Below are positions 57,425 to 64,000 of a DNA stretch of 64,000 bases, in pieces. The stretch lies in the NCBI GenBank assembly GCA_946807835.1, contig OX327704.1:434001-498000 (forward strand), written 5' to 3'. This stretch comes from Ailanthus altissimus. Taxonomy: Eukaryota; Streptophyta; Magnoliopsida; Sapindales; Simaroubaceae. Below the pieces are notes generated by a model. It did no database searches. It was not told where the DNA came from and saw only the letters and a program-made list of their open reading frames with translations. A program made the translations under genes and the position numbers. Positions within the stretch are counted from its first letter, which is position 1; the number at the start of each line of letters is the position of its first letter.

Positions 57425-57887
57425 TTAAATGATATTGAAAATATTAAAATTCAACTTAGAGACTTGAAGCATGGGTATGAACTTTTGAAGCAATACACAA
57501 GTGATACAATAATAAAACACCTTTTGAAAATTTACAGAATATTGAAAATAAGATGATTTTTCTCCTTCCCCAAATGAGAATGAAGCCTCATTTTATAATT
57601 AAAATTGGACCACCAGATTTGAAATCATCTTGAATTTATTGATTATTTTGAAATAATTTGAAGTAAGAACCATTAGATTTGAAACCATCTTGAATCCATT
57701 GACTATTTCGAAATAATTTGTATTAAGAACCACCAGACTTAAAACCATATTGAATCCATCGACTATATTGAAATAAATTGAAGTAGGGACCACTAGATTT
57801 GAAACCATCTTAAATTCATCGAATATTTTGAAATATTATTCTTATTGTTGCTGTGTTGAGGTGTGACTAATTTGGCCATTAAATAAG
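57425..57887 (+). pseudogene. Endogenous pararetrovirus copy 3, left part, with 60-bp array
   Basis: Same sequence as 49860-50520 of copy 1: a short capsid-region tail, AATGAGAATGAAGCCTCATT, then the tandem array (57600-57840), then GGTGTGACTAATTTGGCCAT. Cut by copia-2 at 57888; the host stretch present in copy 1 around the junction (about 120 bp) is missing here. Confidence 0.7.
57600..57840 (+). repeat. 60-bp tandem array in pararetrovirus copy 3, four units
   Basis: Four units with spacing exactly 60 bp (CCATCTTGAATCCATTGACT-type words near 57631, 57691, 57751 and 57811). Confidence 0.88.
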
Positions 57888-58124
57888 CCTTTCTATATTT
57901 TTATTCCATAGAGAATGGTCTCTATATATAGAGATTTTGCAAGACAAAATCCCTTAAAAATAGGGATTACAAAAGAAAATATATATCAACCCCTAGAATT
58001 TCTGTTGCCAATAAGTCAAATACAACTGCTTATATTAATTCTTCTAGATTTTCTGCTATCATGAAGTCAGATATACAATTGTAACATTTCTAGAATGATT
58101 TTAGAATTTTTACTATCTCCAACA
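57888..58124 (-). repeat. Copia-2 3' LTR (end truncated)
   Basis: Minus strand starts TGTTGGAGATAG after the purine tract GAGAAAGAG; ends near 57888 without the last bases seen in the other LTR. Confidence 0.88.
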
Positions 58125-58329
58125 CTCTTTCTCAAGCTGGTGAATAGATATTTATTATTCTCAGCTTCCTTGCTAGTTCTTTGAACAATCCTTCTGGTAG
58201 TCCCTTAGTTAGAATGTCTGCAAGCTGTAACTTGGAATATAAATCATGTAAATAATTCCTTCCTCAATTTCTCTTTTAGAAAATGTCTCTTTTGGAATCT
58301 CCACATGTTTTATTCTGTTATGATGAATA

Positions 58330-59620
58330 GGATTATGAGCACTACTAATTGCTGCTTTATTGTCATAGAACAATCACATAAGTTCTTCCTTAATTACTCA
58401 GAATTCATCTAACATCTTTTTTAGCCACATTAGTTCACAGGTTCCTTGAGCTAGTGCTCACAACTAACTTTAGCACTACTTCTAGATACCACTAGCTATT
58501 TTTTGCTTCTCTAAGTAACCACATTTCCTTACATAAAGGAATAATAACTTGATGTGGATTTTTTATTATCTATAATTAAACCTGCCTAGTCATCATCTGT
58601 ATATTCTTCCATATTTCTATATGTGTTTTTCTCAAAGAATAAACCTTTCCCTGGAGTAGTCTTCAAATATCTAAGAATTCGGTAAACAACACTTAAGTGT
58701 TGTTTGTAAGGATCATGCATAAATTGATTTACAACACTTACGACAAAAGCAATGTCGGATATTGTGTGGGATAAATATATTAGTTTCCCCACAAGTTTCT
58801 AGTATTTCCCCCTGTCTACAGATTCTTCAATCCCTCCTTTAATTTTCTGGTTTTGATCACTTGGAGATGTTGCCTGTTTACACTATAACATTCCTGTTTC
58901 GTTCAGAAGATCCAGTATATATTTCTTTTGTGAAACTACAATTCCCTTTTTACTTCTAGCTACCTCTATGCCAAGAAAGTACCTTAATTGTCTTAGGTCT
59001 TTGACCTTAAATTCTTTTGATAGAAAAATTTTCAGTCTTGTCAAATCCTTCTTATCATTACTTATAAGAATTATATCTTCTACGTAGACAATTATAATTG
59101 CCACATTTCCTTTTACAGTGTGTTTATAGAATAGCGTGTGATCTGACTGTCCTTGAATAAGGCCAAATCATTTGACAGACTTTGCAAATCTATCAAACCA
59201 TGCTCTAGGTGACTATTTTAATCCATAAAGGGTCTTTTTCAATCTGCAGACAGTTTTAGCATTTTCTATAGTCTCAAACCTCGGTGGCTCCTGCATGTGA
59301 ACCTCCTCATCAAGATCTCAATTGAGAAAGGAATTCTTGATATCCATCTAATGAAGTGGCCAATCCAAATTGCCAGCTAATGATAACAGAACCCTTATTG
59401 AATTCATCTTCGCAATTAGAGCAAATGTTTCGATATAGTCTATTCCCAGTGTCTGTGTGAACCATTTTGCTACCAGCCTTACTTTGTATCTCTCAATTAT
59501 TCTATCAAAATTAAACTTCACAGTGAAAAGTCATTTGCAGCCTACTATATACTTTCTTCTAAGAAGTTTCACTAGATCCCATGTTTCATTCCTTTTTAAA
59601 GCCTTCATTTCTTTTTTTGA
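58330..59620 (-). pseudogene. Copia-2 reverse transcriptase and RNase H
   Basis: Frame 59104-58883 reads AIIIVYVEDIILISNDKKDL then LRQLRYFLGIEVARSKKGIV (Y-V-D-D is Y-V-E-D). Frame 58792-58586 reads GKLIYLSHTISDIAFVVSVV and ILRYLKTTPGKGLFF, then TDDD at the RNase H start, where the family has T-D-A-D. N-terminal RT parts around 59600-59150 are recognisable but broken. Confidence 0.85.
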
Positions 59621-60199
59621 CTACAGCTCTCAATTCTTGACTTTGTAGTACTTCTGAAATATTCCTTAGAAAATTTGTTTTCTCAATACTTGTTTTGATA
59701 GCATTGAATGATAATGACAATTTGCTACTCAACACATAGTTGGAAATAAGGTGTAGAGTACATGTTATCTTTCCTTTTCATCAGGCAATAGGAAGGTCAA
59801 GATCATCAACTTATTGCCCTTGACCTGTATTAATCAAGTCGGTTACTATATTGTGGGAATTATTCTCTGGATTAGATGTTTGGCAATGTAGGGATGTATG
59901 ATTTCTTGTACTTCAATCATTGGTTTTACTTTCCTTGAATAAACATGAAACATAGCATCTTGACCCTATTTTTGTGGTTCAAATTCTGTTTCAAGATCAT
60001 TATTTGAAAGATTAGGCAAGGTCTAGGGTGGTGGTGTCGGTAGTGAGATTGTGTTTGGAATTAAAATATGGCCAGGATCAGGTAAAGCACTAATGTTTTG
60101 AGATTACTACCTTCATTTTCTAAATTCTCCCCCTGAAGGCAGTATGAATGATTTCAAAGAATGAGATATCAAGGAAAATAAACATTTTTATATCACTTG

Positions 60200-61392
60200 G
60201 AGAATAACATTTGTAACTCTTTTGGTTTGGAGAATAACCTAAGAAAATGCATTTTTTTGACTTGGGATCTAATTTACCTAGGTTGGGACTTATATAATGA
60301 ACAAATGCAGTTCAACTAAAGGTTTTGAGAGGCATTATATGAAAGAGATGCATATTGGTAGGATATGAATTTTTTAGGATATTAAGTGGAGTTTAAAAAT
60401 TGAGAACTTTAGAGGGTAATCTATTGATTAAGTATGTGGCAATGAGTATGGCTTCCCTCTAAAAACTTATTAGTATATTATTTTGAAACAAAAAAGAACA
60501 TGCAACTTTTAAAGGATGGCAAGATATTTGTTTGGAGACTCTATTTTGTTGTGGAGTTCCAACACACGAACTTTGATGAAAAATCCCATTTTTTACTGAA
60601 GAAATCCTAAAATTGAGTTAAAGTATTATTTTCCATTATTAGTACAAAAAACTTGGATTCCTTTTGTTTAAATTGAGTCTCAATCATTTTATGAAATTTT
60701 TTGAAAATAGATGAGGCTTCTGATTTTTTTTTCATCAAGAAAACCCAACATGCCCATGAATGATCATCAATGAAGGTTATGAACCACATAGATCCATTTA
60801 AAGCTGTGGTTTTAGCAGGTCCTAACACATCACTATGGATTAATAAAAATGGCTTAGAAGGTACATAAAATTTAATTGGTAATGGGACACGAGTATGTCT
60901 GGCAAGTTGATAGGTTTCACATTGAAGGAAATTCACATCTTTATTCAAAAACAAAGAGGTAAACAACCTTTTTAAATACGAAAAATTAGGATGTCCTAAC
61001 TTAAAATGCCATAACATAATGGTTCTTAAAACAAAATTAGAGTCTTTACTGGAAGCTAATGGTTGTTTATTCAATGTTTGATATGAATGATGTAGGTAGT
61101 ACAAGCATTTATACCCCTTAGCATTGCCAATCATCTTTCTCGAAGTCAAATTCTGAAACTCACAATAAGAAGACAAGAACTTAGCCACACAGTTTGAATC
61201 TCTTGTCAAATTACTTACAGATATCAAATTAATTCTTAAATTTGGCATATATAATACTGATTCAACAACAAAGTCAGTAAGTTTAATAGAGCCATTTCTA
61301 GCCACATGTGATAATGAACCATCAATAATTTTTACTTTTAAATTTTTAGCACATAGAGTGCAATTAAAAAACAAGGAGTAACATCTAATCAT
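60200..61392 (-). pseudogene. Copia-2 pre-integrase and integrase
   Basis: The 261-codon frame 61392-60607 is the longest of copia-2. It reads ESVLYMPNLRINLISVSNLT, then LWHFKLGHPNFSYLKRLF (H-x4-H of the zinc domain), CETYQLARHTRVPL, LIHSDVLGPAKT (first catalytic Asp) and FITFIDDHSWACWVF (second conserved Asp pair). The rest continues to about 60200 with stops. Confidence 0.9.
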
Positions 61393-61399
61393 GTGTCAG

Positions 61400-62530
61400 C
61401 CTGTAAATCAACAATCCAAGGGCCATTCACTTAAGAACTACAAAGAATAATAAGATAGTTACCTTTTTGGGCTATGTGACTGGTAGGTAAAGCGTTGCAT
61501 TTAAAGAGAAATGCTTGAATTTTCTCAAGTTGTTCTCTGGTAAGTGAGCAAACACTAATTTTACTGGCTGGTTTATTTTTAGTTTTTTTTGCTTCTGAAA
61601 TGTTACTTGATATACTTTGTTTTCCTTTTGATGTCATGGCTTCCAATCGGTTGGTTTCCCATAGATCTTCCAGCATGTTTCTTTTGTGTGCCATGAACGT
61701 CGGCAATGGTCACATCATGTACTATATTTGGCTCCTTTTGATGCTCTATTCTTCTGTTTTCAAATGACAAGTGCTGATTGCGGGTTGTTGTCCACTATTC
61801 CAGTTTTGGTGTTGCCCAACATTACTCTTTTTTGACTTTCCTCCTTTCTGACTTCAAAAAATATTTCCTTGAGTGTTGAGAGAGGTTTGTTTACCAAGTA
61901 TTCGACCCTTCACTTCATCTAAATCCTTATTTAATCCATAAAGAAAATTAAAGATTCTCGCATTATCTGTCTTAACCTGATTTTTTTTGTTGCAAGTAGG
62001 ACATACATTGGTAGGATCTTTAAACAAATCAAGTTCCTACCATAAGCTTGTTAAGATATTGTAATAATCTGTGACATATAGATCACCTTGTTTTTGATCT
62101 CTTAAAATTGACTTAAGCTTAAAAAGTTGTGCAGAAATTTCAAGGTCTGAGTACATATCCCTCATAGTTTCCCAGATTTTCTTGGCTATTTATATAACAA
62201 ATAGATTCTAGTAATTCCTTTTTTCATAGAATTAACTAACCAGGCCATAACAATAGAGTTTTTGAATTCCCAAGTAGGAAACTAAGTATCATTTTCTACA
62301 GGTACAACTATTGCCCTAGTAAGATATTCGAGTTTTCATTTTCCTCTAATCACCATTACAACTAATTGAGACCAGTCTATGTAGTTGATTTCATTAAGTT
62401 TATGTTGAGTTATCTGCAGAGAGTGAGTCTCAGTAGTAGGTAAAAGAGATGGTATTGAAGTGTTTGGGGTGTTTGAGATATTTACTGACTCTACAGAGCC
62501 AGAATTGAACTGACTGACCATTTAAATGAT
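61400..62530 (-). pseudogene. Copia-2 gag and protease
   Basis: Frame 62521-62336 reads ITQHKLNEINYIDWSQLVVM, the gag start. The CCHC knuckle CDHCRRSWHTKETC at about 61712-61671 is intact, followed by WKIYGKPTDWKP. Protease near 61420 reads WIVDLQADT-stop where W-I-x-D-S-G-A is expected. Frame 61706-61431 is open across the linker. Confidence 0.82.
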
Positions 62531-62553
62531 AAAAGGTTTAGATTTAAACCAGA

Positions 62554-62565
62554 GCTCTGATACCA
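62554..62565 (-). other. Copia-2 primer binding site
   Basis: Perfect TGGTATCAGAGC on the minus strand (initiator tRNA-Met). Confidence 0.9.
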
Positions 62566-62567
62566 TA

Positions 62568-62809
62568 AAGGTCTTTCAAAGAAGCATACTACTTGTTTCT
62601 ATAATTTTATTCTATAGAGAATGGTCTCTATAGATTTTACAGGATAAAATCCCTTAAAAATAGGAATTATAAAAGAAAAAATATATCAACCTCTAGACTT
62701 TCTGTTTTCATTAAGTCAAATACAACTGCTTAGACTAATTCTACCATAAAGTCAGATATATAGTTGTAATATTTCTAGAATGATTCTAGAATTTTTGCTA
62801 TCCTTAACA
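62568..62809 (-). repeat. Copia-2 5' LTR
   Basis: Minus strand starts TGTTAAGGATAGC and runs to the primer site. Shares CCTAGAAT/TTCTAGAATGAT blocks and the GAGACCATTCTCTAT block with the 3' LTR. Confidence 0.88.
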
Positions 62810-63240
62810 TATTGAAACTATTATACCACTTTATATGAATTATTCGTGCTAGTGTTGGAACAAAACTTTTTTGTTAGATAAAATAATCCCAGCACATTAT
62901 CTAGGGGATGTGTAACTAAGAGTGAAACTTAAGCTATATGGACAAGATAAATCCCTTGGTTTGAAGGACTGAAAAACATTTTGAATTTGTTGTGGGTATT
63001 TTTTCAAAATTGGTTCAAAAAATTCGAATCAAAGTTAAAACGAATTAGGAAAGTATTTTTGAGAAGGTTGATGAAAATTTATAAACTAGAAATAATTATA
63101 CGAATGTAAGGTATAACATTATACCAAGCATCTATGTAATCATAATAATTGTAGGATTGAATGATGGAGGGGAATGCAAATATTTTTTATTTTGATAAGG
63201 TTTTTACATGCCACTTTTGAAGGGTTAAAATCTAATATAT
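62810..63240 (+). pseudogene. Endogenous pararetrovirus copy 3, right part
   Basis: Continues copy 3: TATTGAAACTATTATACCAC, then the stretch shared with copy 1 at 50620-51010 (AATCATAATAATT, GATTGAATGATGGAGGGGAA). No coding domain survives. Confidence 0.68.
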
Positions 63241-63500
63241 AAAAGATATTAGGTCTATCTCAAAAGGTTTTAACCCCTTAAGTATGAACTCTTGAAGGGT
63301 TAACCATGTATGAACTCTGGAGAGGTTAACCGTGTATGAATTTTCAAGGTTTTAGCTCACAAGATTTTAGCTCATACTATGAGTAACCTCATAGTTTTAA
63401 CCATGTGAGTAACCATTCAAGAGTAAACACAGAACTTTTGAAGGGTTAACCATGTAAAGGATATTAGGTCTTTCTTGTGAACTTAATATCCTTCAGGTTT
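63241..63500 (+). repeat. Short irregular repeats of GAAGGGTTAACCATGTA
   Basis: TGAACTCTTGAAGGGTTAAC and TGAACTCTGGAGAGGTTAAC follow in tandem (63285, 63311); the word returns at 63436. GATATTAGGTCT occurs at 63246 and 63459. May have grown from the adjoining virus leader, which has CTCTTGAGGGGTTA. Confidence 0.6.
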
Positions 63501-63516
63501 TACATGCCATTCAAAC

Positions 63517-63732
63517 TAAAATTGAAACAAAAGCCTTTGAAGTCAAAGACATAATCCATTTCTAAGGAAGCAAAATAAAAAGTGAGAATATAAATGGTAA
63601 ATGATTTCAAAGTCACAAGTTTCATGTTCTTCAAGGATTCTTCTATTTTTTGGAAGTGTAGTAGCAGTTGGGTTTTGGGTTTTGGCTTTTCCACTGCACT
63701 TTCAAAAAGTAAAGGCTTTTGTTTCAATTTTA
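63517..63732. repeat. 22-bp perfect inverted repeat, 172-nt spacer
   Basis: TAAAATTGAAACAAAAGCC.. (63517-63538) is mirrored by ..GGCTTTTGTTTCAATTTTA (63711-63732). Size suits a small MITE or hairpin precursor; two opposed short ORFs here are by-products of the symmetry. Confidence 0.7.
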
Positions 63733-63785
63733 ATTTTATTTTCAAAGGACTAAAAAAGATGAGAAAAGTTAAGTTTCTGTTGTTA

Positions 63786-63857
63786 TTATCTATTAGAAGT
63801 CTAACGAATCACACATATCTCTACATTGAAATAATAATGTCCACTTTGGGCCTAAGC
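63786..63857. repeat. Second copy of the 2.4-kb TRIM-like repeat, start only
   Basis: AATCACACATATCTCTACATT matches 2367-2387. It runs on as AATGTCCACTTTGGGCCTAAG until cut at 63857. Confidence 0.5.
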
Positions 63858-64000
63858 TGATGCGATATTTCTATATCTTATAATTGAGTACAAGTATACA
63901 CTAGCGTATGCAAGTAATAAAGGATAAAAAAAAAGTCGGATGTCGAACCCACATGGATAATTTCTACTTTTTAACAAAGTAATAAAATCATGTCTTTCTA
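63858..64000 (-). mobile_element. Gypsy LTR fragment at the right edge
   Basis: Read on the minus strand it ends ATATCGCATCA and holds CATGTGGGTTCGACATCC and CTTGCATACGCTAGTG, the LTR-end signature seen at 18378 and 21333. It begins exactly where the TRIM-like repeat stops and runs off the window. Confidence 0.55.

Larger units (their letters stand above)
57888..62809 (-). mobile_element. Copia-2: near-complete Ty1/copia retrotransposon
   Basis: LTRs at both ends, primer site, gag, protease, integrase, RT and RNase H in copia order on the minus strand, with no nested insertion. Its 4.9 kb is normal for copia. Many stops and LTR divergence of roughly a tenth by eye show age. No TSD because the left LTR end and adjoining virus sequence are deleted. 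Confidence 0.92.

Noticed and set aside
57599..57808. Minus-strand frame with 20-residue repeats (MVSNLV..YFKIV)
   Set aside because: It is the antisense of the 60-bp viral tandem array. The virus-sense strand is plus, so the peptide repeat is a by-product of the repeat length being a multiple of three.
63500..63860. Two opposed frames of 81 and 88 codons
   Set aside because: Both arise from the inverted repeat 63517-63732 and read similar Phe/Lys-rich sequence on each strand.

Overview
This is a plant nuclear window, most likely from a eudicot. It is AT-rich and dominated by transposable elements. The only clear host gene is at the left edge: the first three exons of a REV7/MAD2B (HORMA) gene on the minus strand (317-731), whose remainder lies outside the window. 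I saw no rRNA, tRNA, CRISPR array or bacterial-type operon.

Layout. 0.7-8.3 kb: intergenic DNA with a TRIM-like repeat, a dead Mutator (MULE) transposase, an 85-bp tandem array, a 904-bp foldback MULE-type element with a 10-bp target site duplication (TSD), and a LINE tail. 8.3-11.6 kb: a decayed Ty1/copia element without recognisable LTRs. 13.0-27.05 kb: a minus-strand L1-like LINE (LINE-1) split by a 10.2-kb copia element (copia-1, 14766-25009). Copia-1 is itself interrupted by a TIR element, a gypsy-type LTR segment, a gypsy solo LTR with an exact 5-bp TSD, and a 2.1-kb LTR-like repeat. 28.2-31.3 kb: a younger LINE (LINE-2) with a 17-bp TSD and poly(A) tail. 32.0-33.0 kb: a solo-LTR-like repeat with a GC-rich core.

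33.3-63.3 kb: a cluster of three decayed copies of one endogenous pararetrovirus (Caulimoviridae). Copy 1 is on + (33.29-34.39 and 48.51-51.53 kb), copy 2 on - (51.55-57.42 kb) and copy 3 on + (57.42-57.89 and 62.81-63.24 kb). Copy 1 is split by a 14.1-kb Ty3/gypsy element of the Athila/Tat type (34389-48505). Copy 3 is split by a minus-strand copia element (copia-2, 57888-62809).

The most unusual object is inside the gypsy element. Between the end of pol and the 3' LTR lies an intronless, nearly full-length relative of LONELY GUY (LOG), the plant cytokinin-activating phosphoribohydrolase family (45131-45769). It is preceded by a second unidentified coding-like stretch (44314-44870). The LOG-like frame is unbroken by frameshifts but has two internal stops, no ATG, and a damaged glycine-rich active-site motif. 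It looks like a captured host transcript that has since decayed. All mobile-element and viral genes here are degenerate; nothing except REV7 looks like a working gene.
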